Positions 7,451 through 16,600 are shown, numbered from the stretch's first letter. The stretch: DNA of 64,000 nt from Arthrobacter sp. Leaf337 (GCF_001423745.1 NZ_LMPC01000023.1:295-64294); one strand, 5' to 3'. Made by a program: numbers and translations. The notes: generated by a model from the sequence alone, not told the origin.

Positions 7451-9104
7451 TGCCCCCGCCTTCGTCGCCAAAACCAAAGGCGGCCGCATTACCGACTTCG
7501 TTGACCAGCGCGTTGGCGGTTCGGGTATTCTCCGTGAGTTCGGCCGCAAGGTCTTTCCGGACCACTGGTCGTTCATGTTTGGCGAAGTTGCCCTGTACTC
7601 CTTCGTCATCTTGCTGCTCTCCGGCACATTCCTGACGTTCTTCTTCGATCCGTCCATGGCGGAGACGCACTACGACGGCTCATACACGCCGCTGAAGAAC
7701 GTCGAAATGTCGGTTGCCTACAGCTCTTCGCTGGATATCTCTTTCGATGTCCGCGGCGGTCTGTTCATGCGCCAGGTGCACCACTGGGCAGCGCTGCTGT
7801 TCGTGGCCTCGGTATCCGTACACATGCTGCGCGTCTTCTTCACGGGCGCGTTCCGCAAGCCCCGCGAACTGAACTGGGTGGTGGGCGGCGTCCTGCTCAT
7901 CCTCTCCATGGCAGCAGGCTTCACCGGCTACTCACTCCCCGATGACCTCCTCTCCGGCAACGGCCTGCGAATCATCGACGGCGTCATCAAGTCGATCCCC
8001 GTCATCGGCACCTACATCTCGTTCTTCCTCTTTGGCGGCGAGTTCCCCGGTACCGTCATCATCAGCCGTCTCTACATGCTGCACATCCTCCTGGTTCCGG
8101 CCCTGATCCTGCTGATGATCGTGATCCACCTGTTCATGGTGGTTGTTCACAAGCACACCCAGTACCCCGGCCCGGGCCGCAACGACGGCAACGTCGTCGG
8201 CTACCCCCTCGGCCCCGTTTACGCGGCCAAGGCCGGCGGCTTCTTCTTCATCGTGTTCGGTGTCGTCGCACTCATGGCGGCGTTCTTCACCATCAACCCG
8301 ATCTGGAACTACGGCCCGTACGACCCCTCACCGGTTTCCGCAGGCACACAGCCTGACTGGTACATCGGTTGGGTTGACGGCGCCCTGCGCCTCATGCCCG
8401 GTGTCATCGGAGACTTCCACTTCGAGTACGTCATCTTCGGCCAGGTCCTGACCTTGAACGTACTTCTCCCGGCACTGGTTCCCGCCGGCCTGGTCTTCAC
8501 CGTACTGTTCATGTACCCGTGGATTGAACGCTGGATCACCAAGGACGACCGCGAGCACCACGTCCTGGACCGCCCGCGCAACGCTCCCACCCGCACCGCC
8601 ATCGGCATGGCCGGCTTCACGTTCTACTGCGTGATGTGGGCCGCGGCCAGCTCCGACCTCATCGCAACGCACTTCCACGTGGCCCTGAACGATGTCACGT
8701 ACTGGCTGCGGGCGCTGTTCTTCATCGGCCCGGTCATCGCCTTTATCGTGACCAAGCGGGTGGCACTTGCCCTTCAGCGCAAGGACCGTGAAATCGCCCT
8801 GCACGGCCGTGAAACCGGCCGTATCGTGCGCCTGCCGCACGGTGAGTTCATCGAGGTCCACGCACCGCTGGACGACTACAAGCGCTACAAGCTGGTGGGC
8901 TTTGAATCTCCGGTACCGCTGCCCGCAGTTCCGAACGAACACGGCGTGGTCACCCGCAAGGAAAAGCGCCGTGCAGCGCTCTCCCGCTTCTTCTTCGAAG
9001 ACAGGGTTGCTCCGGCTTCGCCGGCTGAACTCGAGGCGGCCCATGGCCACCACGGTCAGCACGAAGTCGAATCGGCCGAAGCACAGAAGACTCTGAGCCA
9101 CTAG
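7422..9104 (+). CDS. qcrB: Cytochrome b subunit of bcc complex
   Basis: The membrane core of the menaquinol:cytochrome c reductase, holding two b haems and the quinone sites. At about 560 residues it is full length for the actinobacterial form with its long C-terminal extension. Haem-ligand helices are seen as RQVHHWAALLFVASVSVHMLR and in the fourth helix with HILLVPALILLMIVIHLF; the quinol-oxidation PEWY-like position reads PDWY in TQPDWYIGW. Three starts are possible (GTG 7419, ATG 7422, ATG 7428); 7422 fits the GGGAG at 7413-7417 best. The gene begins inside qcrA and is closed by a strong hairpin. Confidence 0.96.
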   Translation: MSMSATSTANAPAFVAKTKGGRITDFVDQRVGGSGILREFGRKVFPDHWSFMFGEVALYSFVILLLSGTFLTFFFDPSMAETHYDGSYTPLKNVEMSVAYSSSLDISFDVRGGLFMRQVHHWAALLFVASVSVHMLRVFFTGAFRKPRELNWVVGGVLLILSMAAGFTGYSLPDDLLSGNGLRIIDGVIKSIPVIGTYISFFLFGGEFPGTVIISRLYMLHILLVPALILLMIVIHLFMVVVHKHTQYPGPGRNDGNVVGYPLGPVYAAKAGGFFFIVFGVVALMAAFFTINPIWNYGPYDPSPVSAGTQPDWYIGWVDGALRLMPGVIGDFHFEYVIFGQVLTLNVLLPALVPAGLVFTVLFMYPWIERWITKDDREHHVLDRPRNAPTRTAIGMAGFTFYCVMWAAASSDLIATHFHVALNDVTYWLRALFFIGPVIAFIVTKRVALALQRKDREIALHGRETGRIVRLPHGEFIEVHAPLDDYKRYKLVGFESPVPLPAVPNEHGVVTRKEKRRAALSRFFFEDRVAPASPAELEAAHGHHGQHEVESAEAQKTLSH

Positions 9105-9120
9105 GTCAAAATTGCAGTAC

Positions 9121-9154
9121 AAAGAGGCCCGGTCCGCAAGGACCGGGCCTCTTT
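9121..9154 (+). terminator. Intrinsic terminator of ctaE-qcrCAB
   Basis: A 15-base perfect stem (9121-9135 with 9140-9154) closes a GCAA loop; the downstream arm ends in CTCTTT and continues TCTGTGT. It stands 16 bases after the qcrB stop. Confidence 0.85.
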
Positions 9155-9199
9155 CTGTGTTCCTCGGCTCTGTGTTCCGCGGCTCTGTGTTCCCTAGGG
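9155..9199. repeat. Three tandem 15-base repeats
   Basis: CTGTGTTCC followed by a short CGGCT-like linker occurs at 9155, 9170 and 9185, an exact 15-base period. The third copy runs into the last codons of the gntR gene on the other strand. The function is unknown; slippage duplication is the simplest explanation. Confidence 0.7.
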
Positions 9200-9988
9200 G
9201 TTCCGGTAGCCAGAGGCGTAGTTGCGCGTGGGCCGCACACCCGGTCGCTGTAGCGGCACCCACAGCTTGTAACGGTCTGCCCGGTAGTACGACACGGAGT
9301 AGTCCACCATCGACCGGGCAACAAAGGCGTGCCGCTGTATCTTGAGCAGCGGGGACCCGACCTCGACATTGAGCAGCCTTGCCGTGGACGGTGATGCTGC
9401 CGTGGCCTCGATCATGTCCTCCCCCCACTCCATGACCAGCCCGAACCGTTCGCTCAGGACGTTGTACAGCGAGGTCGGGGGTTCACCGTCGAGCAGCCCC
9501 GGCACCCGATGCGCGGGAATGAAGTTCTCATCCACGCTCATGGGTTCGTTGTCGGCCAGCAGGAGGCGCCTGAACCGCACCAGGGGTGTCCCCTCGTCCA
9601 GCTGGAGCTCGCGGGCCAGGAAGGCACTCGCGCTGATCTGTTCGAAGCTCAGCACTTTCGCTGCGGGCACCATGCCGCGGCGCTGCATTTCCTCACTGTA
9701 GGACGTGAGCTTGACCTGCAGATCGAGCTTCGGCTTCCGGACGAACGTCCCGAGGCCCACGACGCGTTCAATGACTTCCTCACCGACCAGCGCGTCAATG
9801 GCCTGGCGAACGGTCATCCGGGCCAGGCCGAATCGTTCGGCAAGGTCACGTTCCGAAGGCAGCGAGGAACCGGGCGGGCACGATGCCGCGATGTGCGCCC
9901 TGAGGAGCTCCCGCAGCTGGACGTAGATGGGCGTCCCGCTGGTGCGGTCGATCTCCCCCGCCATCCTGCTTGCATCAGAGGCCGGCAT
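9194..9988 (-). CDS. GntR/HutC-family regulator, DasR/NagR-like
   Basis: The 264-residue protein has an N-terminal winged helix (about 15-82; LPSERDLAERFGLARMTVRQAIDALV) and a C-terminal UTRA effector domain (about 100-255), the HutC subfamily layout. DasR and NagR of this group respond to glucosamine-6-phosphate or N-acetylglucosamine-6-phosphate and control PTS and aminosugar genes. Two facts here support such a role: the divergent neighbour is ptsH (HPr), and the intergenic region carries a near-consensus DasR-type palindrome at 10039-10054. The ATG at 9988 has no clear ribosome-binding site; a second ATG at 9964 is possible. Its last codons overlap a tandem repeat. Confidence 0.85.
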   Translation of the reverse strand: MPASDASRMAGEIDRTSGTPIYVQLRELLRAHIAASCPPGSSLPSERDLAERFGLARMTVRQAIDALVGEEVIERVVGLGTFVRKPKLDLQVKLTSYSEEMQRRGMVPAAKVLSFEQISASAFLARELQLDEGTPLVRFRRLLLADNEPMSVDENFIPAHRVPGLLDGEPPTSLYNVLSERFGLVMEWGEDMIEATAASPSTARLLNVEVGSPLLKIQRHAFVARSMVDYSVSYYRADRYKLWVPLQRPGVRPTRNYASGYRNP

Positions 9989-10038
9989 GGCAACGTTTCA
10001 CATCAACATTCATGCTTTAAGGGTAGGGCACCCGGCGG

Positions 10039-10054
10039 GCAGGTCTAGACCACC
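10039..10054. promoter_or_regulatory. dre-like operator (DasR/NagR type)
   Basis: The 16 bases GCAGGTCTAGACCACC contain the perfect palindrome GGTCTAGACC (10042-10051) and match the Streptomyces dre consensus ACTGGTCTAGACCACT at 13 of 16 positions. It lies 50 bases upstream of the gntR start and about 95 upstream of the HPr start, a position suited to controlling both. Confidence 0.75.
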
Positions 10055-10148
10055 GCCTCGACGGTTTCGGTGACCCAGTCCGCCGCCGCTACGCTTGTTC
10101 AGGAATGCAGTCATGACGGACGAAGCCCGTCGGAACAAAGGAGTCCTG

Positions 10149-10442
10149 TTGCCAGTGCGCAAGGCGATCGTTCAATCACCAATAGGCCTGCACGCGCGGC
10201 CGGCCGCCGTCTTTGTCCGGGCCGTCACCGATTCCGGTCTGCCGGTCCGGATCGGAAAAGAGGGCATCGCGCCCGTCGACGCGCGGTCCCTGCTCGAGGT
10301 AATGACGGCCGATTTCCACTGCGGCTGTCAAGTGGAACTGTCGATTGACCCCGATGCGCTCCCCGCCCGCTACAGCGTTGAATCAGCGGAGGCGGCACTG
10401 GAAGGCCTGATGCTGCTGCTGGAGGCTGACGCGGCCGCCTAA
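10149..10442 (+). CDS. ptsH: HPr phosphocarrier of the PTS
   Basis: HPr relays phosphate from enzyme I to sugar-specific EIIA proteins in the cytoplasm. The 97-residue product has the active-site box GLHARPAA with the phosphorylated histidine at residue 15, and DARSLLEVM with Ser47 at the place of the regulatory serine. The start is taken as TTG at 10149 because AAAGGAG lies 5 bases upstream and gives the family N-terminus (M-PVRKAIVQSPIGLHARPA); ATG at 10113 and GTG at 10155 are alternatives. The gene diverges from a DasR-like regulator with a dre-type operator between. It is followed by a strong palindromic terminator. Confidence 0.93.
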   Translation: MPVRKAIVQSPIGLHARPAAVFVRAVTDSGLPVRIGKEGIAPVDARSLLEVMTADFHCGCQVELSIDPDALPARYSVESAEAALEGLMLLLEADAAA

Positions 10443-10514
10443 AGGCTCTGCAGGACCCCTCGGTCGGCGGCCCCTGGACGGCCGCCCTTGGACGACCGCT
10501 CGGCAAGACGACAA

Positions 10515-10554
10515 AACGACGGCGGCCCCACCAAGTGGTGGGGCCGCCGTCGTT
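10515..10554. terminator. Bidirectional terminator between ptsH and ctaF
   Basis: A perfect 19-base stem (10515-10533 with 10536-10554) separates the convergent ptsH and ctaF genes. Short A/T runs lie on both sides (ACAAAA before, TTGT after), so it can serve either strand. Confidence 0.8.
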
Positions 10555-10574
10555 GTCAGTTCAGCCTGTATTTG

Positions 10575-10976
10575 CTAGTGGGCGTGGTCCCCGCGGCTGT
10601 ATTCGTAGACCCAGCCAACGAGGGCGACGACTGCCAGTCCGCCGGCGATGAACGTGACCCAAAAACCGATCGCCAGGCCCAGGAAACCGCCCGCGCAGGA
10701 GAGGCCCAGGACCAGCGGCCACCAGCTCCAGGGGCTGAAGTGGCCCTGCTCGCCGGCGCCTTCGTGGATCTCGGCGTCGTTACGGTCTTCGGGACGCATT
10801 CCCACGCGCTTGCCGGTGAATCCGAGGTAGGCACCGATCATGCCGGCCAGGCCGCCAACAAGCAGTACGCCAAGGATGCCGACCCATTCGGTCCAGTTGG
10901 TCAGGAATCCGTACACCACGGAGACCGGCACGAAGAAGAAGACTCCGGCTCCAAAAATCCATGATTCGATCTTCAC
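10575..10976 (-). CDS. ctaF: Cytochrome c oxidase subunit IV (actinobacterial)
   Basis: A 133-residue membrane protein specific to the actinobacterial aa3 oxidase. It has four hydrophobic segments in two hairpins (about 4-24, 31-51, 85-104 and 106-125) separated by a polar loop rich in acidic residues and ending with [13 protein letters not shown], the family signature. The start ATG overlaps the last 4 bases of ctaD (ATGA), so the two are translationally coupled. It is the last gene of the ctaC-ctaD-ctaF unit and ends before a bidirectional terminator. Confidence 0.92.
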   Translation of the reverse strand: MKIESWIFGAGVFFFVPVSVVYGFLTNWTEWVGILGVLLVGGLAGMIGAYLGFTGKRVGMRPEDRNDAEIHEGAGEQGHFSPWSWWPLVLGLSCAGGFLGLAIGFWVTFIAGGLAVVALVGWVYEYSRGDHAH

Positions 10977-12700
10977 TTGGCGGTGTCCTTCTGATCTGCG
11001 TTGCCAAGCACGGCTGCTGCCGGTGCCGGTGACTCAACGGTGTGCGACTGTGCGAGCTCCGGGTGGTGGAGGTCCAAGGCAGGACGCTCCGAGCGGATGC
11101 GGGGCAGCGAGGTGAAGTTGTGCCGCGGCGGCGGGCACGAGGTGGCCCACTCGAGCGAAGCACCGAAGCCCCAGGGGTCGTCCACCTCTACCCGTTCGTT
11201 GCTGCGCCAAGTGATGTACACGTTCCAGAAGAACGGGATCAGCGAAGCGCCCAGCACGAAGGAGGAAATGGTGGAGAACTGGTTCATCCAGGTGAAATTG
11301 TCCTGCGGCATGTAGTCCGCGTAGCGGCGCGGCATGCCTTCAACGCCCAGCCAGTGCTGGATCAGGAAGGTTCCGTGGAAGCCGAGGAACAGCAACCAGA
11401 AGTGGATCTTGCCAAGGCGCTCGTTGAGCATCTTGCCGGTCCATTTCGGCCACCAGAAGTAGAAGCCAGCGAACATTGCGAACACCACGGTGCCGAACAC
11501 CACGTAGTGGAAGTGCGCCACCACGAAGTAGGAATCCGAGACGTGGAAGTCAAGCGGCGGTGAAGCCAGGATGATGCCCGTCAGGCCACCGAAGAGGAAG
11601 GTTGCCAGGAAGCCGATGCTCCAGAGCATGGGGGTTTCGAAGGTGATAGACCCCCGCCACATCGTGCCGATCCAGTTGAAGAATTTCACGCCGGTAGGCA
11701 CTGCGATCAGCATGGTCATGAACGAGAAGAACGGCAGGAGCACCGAGCCGGTCACGTACATGTGGTGGGCCCACACGGTGACGGACAGCGCCGCGATGGC
11801 GATTGTTGCGTATACGAGGCCCTTGTAGCCGAAGATCGGCTTGCGGCTGAAGACCGGGAAGATCTCGGAGACGATGCCGAAGAACGGAAGCGCAATGATG
11901 TACACCTCGGGGTGGCCGAAGAACCAGAACAGGTGCTGCCACAGGACCGCACCGCCGTTCTCGGGGTCGAAGATGTGTGCACCGAAGCGGCGGTCGGCAC
12001 CAAGTGCGAACAGGGCAGCGGCCAGCGGCGGGAACGCCATCAGGACCAGGATGGCCGTCACCAGAGTGTTCCAGGTGAAGATCGGCATGCGCCACATGGT
12101 CATGCCCGGGGCACGCATGCAGATGATGGTGGTGATGAAGTTGACCGCACCGAGGATGGTGCCGAAGCCGGAGAGCGCGAGGCCGAAGACCCAGAGGTCA
12201 CCGCCCACGCCGGGGCTGAAGGTCGTGTTGGAGAGCGGCGCGTATGCGAACCAGCCGAACGACGCGGCACCCTGGGGGGTGATGAAGCCGGAGACGGCGA
12301 TCGTGGAGCCGAAGAGGAAGAACCAGAAGGCCAGTGCGTTCAGTCGCGGGAAGGCGACGTCGGGTGCACCGATCTGGAGCGGCATGATCACGTTGGCGAA
12401 GCCCGCGAACAGCGGAGTCGCAAACATCAGCAGCATGACGGTGCCGTGCATGGTGAACAGCTGGTTGTACTGCTCCTTGGTCTGCAGGATCTGCATACCG
12501 GGCTCGAACAGCTCGGCACGGATCAGCAGGGCCATGACGCCGCCGAAGCAGAAGAACACGAAGGACGCGATCAGGTACATGTACCCGATGGTCTTGTGGT
12601 CGGTCGAAGTGATCCAGTTGACGACGATGCGTCCCTTGGACTTCGGTACAACGGGCGCCCCAAGGCTCCCGACAGGTGCGGATTGAGTGTAAGTAGCCAC
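10973..12700 (-). CDS. ctaD: Cytochrome c oxidase subunit I
   Basis: Catalytic subunit of the aa3 oxidase, holding haem a, haem a3 and CuB, reducing oxygen to water while pumping protons. The 575-residue protein has the expected ligands: His85 in FTMHGTVML for low-spin haem, HPEVY at 263-267 for CuB and the His-Tyr cross-link, HH at 312-313 for CuB, and His396/His398 in AHFHYV for the two haems. Twelve membrane segments are apparent. It follows ctaC by 10 bases and overlaps ctaF by 4. The C-terminal 60 residues (CPPPRHNF onward) form the usual actinobacterial cytoplasmic tail. Confidence 0.97.
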   Translation of the reverse strand: MATYTQSAPVGSLGAPVVPKSKGRIVVNWITSTDHKTIGYMYLIASFVFFCFGGVMALLIRAELFEPGMQILQTKEQYNQLFTMHGTVMLLMFATPLFAGFANVIMPLQIGAPDVAFPRLNALAFWFFLFGSTIAVSGFITPQGAASFGWFAYAPLSNTTFSPGVGGDLWVFGLALSGFGTILGAVNFITTIICMRAPGMTMWRMPIFTWNTLVTAILVLMAFPPLAAALFALGADRRFGAHIFDPENGGAVLWQHLFWFFGHPEVYIIALPFFGIVSEIFPVFSRKPIFGYKGLVYATIAIAALSVTVWAHHMYVTGSVLLPFFSFMTMLIAVPTGVKFFNWIGTMWRGSITFETPMLWSIGFLATFLFGGLTGIILASPPLDFHVSDSYFVVAHFHYVVFGTVVFAMFAGFYFWWPKWTGKMLNERLGKIHFWLLFLGFHGTFLIQHWLGVEGMPRRYADYMPQDNFTWMNQFSTISSFVLGASLIPFFWNVYITWRSNERVEVDDPWGFGASLEWATSCPPPRHNFTSLPRIRSERPALDLHHPELAQSHTVESPAPAAAVLGNADQKDTAK

Positions 12701-12710
12701 GTCGCTCCCC

Positions 12711-13583
12711 TTACTTAATTTCGTTCAGGTTCGGGTTGCGGTCGTACTCTTCGCCGAGCAGGCCGGTGTTGCCGTCCTGGCGCAGCTGGTCCATGTGGGC
12801 CTGGAACTCCGATTCGGAGACAACCTTCACGCGGAACAGCATTTCGGAGTGGTATTCGCCGCAGAGTTCGGCACACTTGCCGTCATAGGTGCCCTCTTTG
12901 GTGGGGGTGAACCTGATGTAGTTGGTCTTGCCGGGGATCATGTCACGCTTCTGCAGGAAGGCGGGAACCCAGAAAGAGTGGATAACATCGCGGGAGTTCA
13001 GCTCCAGGTCAACAGACTTGTTGACGGGGAGGTACAGGGTGGGCAGCTTTTCCTTGTCCACTTCAGCGCCGGTGAGGTGCGCCTGCACGCCGGCTTCGTG
13101 CACGTCTTCGGTGACGACCTCGCCCTGCTTGTAGTTGAAGTCCCATGCCCACTGCTTGCCGCGGACGTCCACAACGACGTCGGCCGGCTTGGAGCGGTCA
13201 TCGATCGCCTGCTGGTCGCGGTCGGTGAAGTAGAAGAACACCAGCACCATGAAGAGCGGGATGGTCAGGTAAAAGACCTCAAGGGGAAGGTTGAAGCTGG
13301 TCTGGCGCGGGAACCCGACAGTGCCCTTGCGGCGACGGTAGGCGACGATGCACCAGACCATGAGTCCCCAGGTAATGATGCCCACGACCAACGCGGCAAT
13401 CCATGAGTTGACCCAGAGGTCCATGATGCGGTCAGTGTGATTGGTGGTGCCACGCTCGGTGGGCAACCAGCCTCTCTGTACCTCTGGTGAACATCCAGTC
13501 AATGCCAACGCGCCGGCTAGTGCCAAGCCAGTGATCGTAGTGATCTGTTTGCGTCGGCTGCCGGTTCGGTTCTGCGAACTCAC
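12711..13583 (-). CDS. ctaC: Cytochrome c oxidase subunit II
   Basis: Subunit II receives electrons at its external CuA centre. The 290-residue precursor has a lipoprotein-type signal with ALTGC, the lipidated cysteine being Cys31, two membrane segments (about 61-82 and 103-121) and a periplasm-facing cupredoxin domain. All CuA ligands are present: His202, Cys237, Cys241, His245 and Met248 in [12 protein letters not shown]. There is no fused cytochrome c domain, in keeping with direct electron transfer from QcrC. GTG at 13583 is preceded by GGAAGG at 7 bases. It leads the ctaC-ctaD-ctaF unit; a 186-base gap separates it from erpA upstream. Confidence 0.96.
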   Translation of the reverse strand: MSSQNRTGSRRKQITTITGLALAGALALTGCSPEVQRGWLPTERGTTNHTDRIMDLWVNSWIAALVVGIITWGLMVWCIVAYRRRKGTVGFPRQTSFNLPLEVFYLTIPLFMVLVFFYFTDRDQQAIDDRSKPADVVVDVRGKQWAWDFNYKQGEVVTEDVHEAGVQAHLTGAEVDKEKLPTLYLPVNKSVDLELNSRDVIHSFWVPAFLQKRDMIPGKTNYIRFTPTKEGTYDGKCAELCGEYHSEMLFRVKVVSESEFQAHMDQLRQDGNTGLLGEEYDRNPNLNEIK

Positions 13584-13713
13584 AGACGGCCCTTCCTACT
13601 TGTTGCTGTTGCCCGGGCCGTAGATGGCTCCCCGGGCACACTAAAAGTTTTACTACTCGATGTAGAGCTTACCGCTCCCCGGGGGTTTTCGCTCACATGT
13701 CGGCACCGTGCGT

Positions 13714-13737
13714 CGGCACCGGTTTCCACCGGTGCCG
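13714..13737. terminator. Hairpin after erpA
   Basis: A 9-base perfect stem (13714-13722 with 13729-13737) lies 33 bases beyond the erpA stop on the minus strand. There is no T tract, so it is a weak or factor-dependent terminator at best. Confidence 0.35.
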
Positions 13738-13769
13738 AGAGCAAGCTGTCATGGGGCAAAAGAGCCGGG

Positions 13770-14159
13770 TTAGTGGAAAGAATCACCGCAGGCGCAGGAG
13801 CCGCCGGCATTGGGGTTATCGATGGTGAAGCCCTGCTTCGAGATGGTGTCCTCAAAGTCGATGCTGGCGCCGCTGAGGTACGGGACGCTCATCTTGTCGA
13901 CAACGACTTCGACGCCGTCGTAGTCGCGCACAGCGTCTCCGTCAAGCAGCCGCTCGTCGAAGTAGAGCTGGTAAATCAGGCCGGAGCAACCGCCCGGCTG
14001 GACAGCAACGCGCAGGCGCAGGTCGGTGCGGCCTTCCTGCTCCAGGAGGCTGCGGACCTTGCCGGCAGCGACGTCGGTCAGCTTGACCTCGTGCGTGGGC
14101 AACTCTTCGCTTGCGGTGCCTGTGGCTGCGGCGCTGTTTTCATTGGTTGTAGTGCTCAT
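13770..14159 (-). CDS. erpA: Iron-sulfur cluster insertion protein (ErpA/HesB type)
   Basis: A-type carrier that delivers Fe-S clusters to apo-enzymes. The 129-residue protein holds the three invariant cysteines: Cys58 in GGCSG and Cys122/Cys124 in SCACGDSFH at the C-terminus. The core LTDVAAGKVRSLLEQEG and SIDFEDTISKQGFTIDNPNA are family signatures, with a 20-residue Thr/Ala-rich N-terminal extension. AGAAGG precedes the ATG by 7 bases. It lies just upstream of the oxidase operon, where it could support maturation of Fe-S proteins such as QcrA, but it is separated by a hairpin and its own gap. Confidence 0.93.
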   Translation of the reverse strand: MSTTTNENSAAATGTASEELPTHEVKLTDVAAGKVRSLLEQEGRTDLRLRVAVQPGGCSGLIYQLYFDERLLDGDAVRDYDGVEVVVDKMSVPYLSGASIDFEDTISKQGFTIDNPNAGGSCACGDSFH

Positions 14160-14234
14160 TGGCCTACCTTCTTACGACGGTGGTGGCGACTCGGCTTGCG
14201 CGTTGCCCGCCCCTACGGAAACGGTATGGGCTAT

Positions 14235-14266
14235 AGCTACATGCTACGTCGATCCTGCGTGTAGCT
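14235..14266. promoter_or_regulatory. Inverted repeat upstream of erpA
   Basis: AGCTACA (14235-14241) and TGTAGCT (14260-14266) form a 7-base inverted repeat with an 18-base spacer, 76-107 bases upstream of the erpA start. It could be an operator; no regulator is implied by the sequence. Confidence 0.3.
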
Positions 14267-14300
14267 CTAACTCCTGACGTAACCGTGGCCATACCCTGAA

Positions 14301-14334
14301 TGTTCCCTGACGGTTCCGTAACCGCCAGGGAACA
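14301..14334. terminator. Hairpin after M20 peptidase gene
   Basis: A 15-base stem with one mismatch (14301-14315 with 14320-14334) lies 23 bases past the stop of the minus-strand peptidase gene. It has no T run. Confidence 0.5.
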
Positions 14335-14357
14335 TCCCCGATGCTGCGCGGCCGGCG

Positions 14358-15788
14358 TCAGGCAAGACCCTCACGGTTGAGCCGTGCCAGCAGGAGCGCT
14401 TCGGCCACTACGGCGTTGCGGAAGTCCTCCAGGTGCAGCGACTCGTTGGCACTGTGTGCCCTGGAATCGGGGTCCTCGACGCCGGTCACCAGGATCTGCA
14501 CGTCCGGGTACACCTCCGTCAGGTCGGCAATAAAGGGAATCGAACCGCCGATCCCCATCTCCACTGCCGGAACGCCCCACGCTTCTCCGAGCGCCCACAT
14601 CGCCATCCCGGCGGCGGTGGAACCCGTGTCGGTCAGGAAGGAGTTACCGCTCTCCCCCGGCGTGAACACCACCTTCGCGCCGAACGGCGCATTGGATTCA
14701 ACATGGTTCCGCACGGCCTCCATGGCATCGGCCGGGTCCTGCCCCGGCGCCAGCCGCATGCTGAACTTGGCGCGCGCCCGCGGGAGGAGCGTGTTGGACG
14801 CCACATCCACGGCGGGAGCGTCGAAGCCGATGATCGACAAAGCAGGCTTGGTCCACAGCCGGGAGGCGATTGTTCCGCTGCCGGCGAGGCGGACCCCGTC
14901 CAGCACGGACGCGTCGGCCCGGTATTCCGCTTCCGTGAGGTCGACGGAAACGTCGTCCCTGCTGACCAGGCCCTTCACTGCAACGTTCCCGTCGTCGTCG
15001 TGCAGGGTCGCGATCAGCCGGGAGAGCAGCGTCGGAGCATCCAGGACCGCGCCACCGAACATCCCGGAGTGGACGGCGTGCTCCAGCACCTGCACCTCGA
15101 TGGTCCCGTCGACCAGTCCGCGCAGGCTGGTGGTGAGCGCGGGAATGCCTACCTTCCAGTTGCTGGAGTCCGCCACCACGATGACATCGGCGCGCAGCAG
15201 TTCGCGGTGGGTTTCCAGGAACGTGCGGAAGGTGGGCGAACCGGCTTCCTCTTCGCCCTCGAAGAAGAACGTCACGCCCAGGCCCAGCTCGTCGGCCAAC
15301 ACCTCGGTGACAGCGGCGTAGGCGGCTATATGGGCCATGATGCCGGCCTTGTCATCGGCCGCACCCCGGCCGTAGAGACGGCCGTCGCGCTCGACGGCGC
15401 TAAACGGTTCGGTCTCCCACAGCGCCAGGTCCCCGGTCGGCTGGACGTCGTGGTGGGCGTAGAGCAGGATGGTCGGCTTCCCTTCGGCAGCGGCCCGCCG
15501 CGCCACGACAGCCGGTCCGCCCGGCGTGCCGTCCTCTTTGTTGCAACGCAGGATCCGGACGTCCTCGATCCCCGCGGCGCGCACCAGCTCCGCGACGGCA
15601 TCCGCGCTGCGGTCCAGCGGGGCGGGATCAAAGCTCGGCCAGGCGATTCCCGGGAGCCTCACGAGGTCCTTCAGCTGTCCAACAGTGGTGTCGAACGACA
15701 CGTGTACGGTCCGGCGCAGGGCATCGACGTCGATCCCGTCGAATCCTGCGCTGATTTTTTGCGGGGTCCCCGCCGGTGATGAAGTCAT
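14358..15788 (-). CDS. M20 family dipeptidase
   Basis: A cytoplasmic di-zinc peptidase of the M20 family, dipeptidase branch. The metal-binding box YAHHDVQPTGD is at 110-120, the second box GRGAADDKAGI with the bridging aspartate at 140-150, and the catalytic glutamate box FEGEEEAGS at 176-184. A dimerisation domain interrupts the catalytic domain (about 215-370), as usual, and the total of 476 residues is typical. The start is placed at 15788: the longer reading frame to 15884 adds unrelated residues, and a TAGGGT -10 box ends 7 bases upstream, indicating a leaderless mRNA. Its dipeptide substrate is unknown. Confidence 0.9.
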   Translation of the reverse strand: MTSSPAGTPQKISAGFDGIDVDALRRTVHVSFDTTVGQLKDLVRLPGIAWPSFDPAPLDRSADAVAELVRAAGIEDVRILRCNKEDGTPGGPAVVARRAAAEGKPTILLYAHHDVQPTGDLALWETEPFSAVERDGRLYGRGAADDKAGIMAHIAAYAAVTEVLADELGLGVTFFFEGEEEAGSPTFRTFLETHRELLRADVIVVADSSNWKVGIPALTTSLRGLVDGTIEVQVLEHAVHSGMFGGAVLDAPTLLSRLIATLHDDDGNVAVKGLVSRDDVSVDLTEAEYRADASVLDGVRLAGSGTIASRLWTKPALSIIGFDAPAVDVASNTLLPRARAKFSMRLAPGQDPADAMEAVRNHVESNAPFGAKVVFTPGESGNSFLTDTGSTAAGMAMWALGEAWGVPAVEMGIGGSIPFIADLTEVYPDVQILVTGVEDPDSRAHSANESLHLEDFRNAVVAEALLLARLNREGLA

Positions 15789-15801
15789 GGCCAAAACCCT
15801 A
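15786..15801 (-). promoter_or_regulatory. Leaderless promoter -10 box for M20 peptidase
   Basis: TAGGGT on the minus strand (15801 down to 15796) is followed by 7 bases and the ATG at 15788. Confidence 0.45.
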
Positions 15802-15908
15802 CCTGTGTCCGTGACCACAGGAAACACTCCGGAACCGGCCGCCAGTCCCCACGGTTCCGCCGTTGCCGGAACCCTGTGACACATGACTTTTCGCCTGCGC
15901 GTGCAAGG

Positions 15909-15923
15909 TATTCTGTAGGGGTG
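15909..15923 (+). promoter_or_regulatory. Leaderless promoter -10 box for DUF3043 gene
   Basis: TATTCT at 15909-15914 is followed by 6 bases and the GTG at 15921. No ribosome-binding site fits this start. Confidence 0.5.
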
Positions 15924-16520
15924 TTTGGACGTAAAAAGGAAGCGCCGACGGCGCAGGACGTAGTTGACCAGCAGGCAGCCGAGGCCTTGGCCCGGGACAC
16001 TGCCCTCGGCAAGGGCGCGCCCACGCCTAAGCGCAAGGCACAGGAAGCGGCGCGGAAGCGTCCCCTGGTGCCTGAGGACCGAAAGGCCTCAAAGGCAGCA
16101 GAACGGGCGGCCGTGCAGGAGCAGCGGATCAAGATGCGCCAGGCGCTGGACACGGGCGATGAAAAGTTCCTGCCCCTTCGGGACAAGGGCCCGCAGAAGC
16201 GCTACGCGCGTGATTACGTGGATGCCCGCTTCAGCCTGGGCGAGTACCTGATGTTCGGCGCCCTGGTGTTCGTCATTGTCTCCCTGCTGGTGCCTTCCAC
16301 CAGCGAGGCGATGATTTATGTGCTCGGTGGTTTCTGGGTCATGTTCCTGGCTGTTTTCGTTGACGTCTTCATCCTGTCCCGCAAGCTGCGGAAACGCCTC
16401 ACAGAGAAATTTGGCGAGGTGGAACGCGGCACTGTCTGGTACGGCTCCATGCGTTCCCTCCAGTTCCGCCGTCTTCGCCTTCCCAAGCCGCTCGTCAAGC
16501 GCGGAGAATTCCCCGCCTGA
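15921..16520 (+). CDS. DUF3043 membrane protein
   Basis: A 199-residue actinobacterial protein of the DUF3043 family. The first 85 residues are highly charged (Lys/Arg/Glu/Ala, with APTPKRKAQEAARKRPLVPEDR), followed by the family signature KRYARDYVDARFSLGEYLMFGALV, two membrane segments (about 105-125 and 129-150) and a basic C-terminal tail. No function is known. The start is GTG at 15921 rather than the ATG at 15876 because it gives the conserved M-FGRKK N-terminus and follows a -10 box by 6 bases. It is closed by a strong terminator. Confidence 0.88.
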   Translation: MFGRKKEAPTAQDVVDQQAAEALARDTALGKGAPTPKRKAQEAARKRPLVPEDRKASKAAERAAVQEQRIKMRQALDTGDEKFLPLRDKGPQKRYARDYVDARFSLGEYLMFGALVFVIVSLLVPSTSEAMIYVLGGFWVMFLAVFVDVFILSRKLRKRLTEKFGEVERGTVWYGSMRSLQFRRLRLPKPLVKRGEFPA

Positions 16521-16533
16521 CTCAGGCCACAAA

Positions 16534-16567
16534 AAAACCCCCGGCAGTCTGGACTGCCGGGGGTTTT
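16534..16567. terminator. Bidirectional terminator between DUF3043 gene and pyrD
   Basis: A perfect 16-base stem (16534-16549 with 16552-16567) has an A run before it (16531-16537) and TTTT after it, so it works for both convergent genes. Confidence 0.88.
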
Positions 16568-16600
16568 GTCGTTTCCGGGCGCTTGCGGCCGGGGTGTCGG

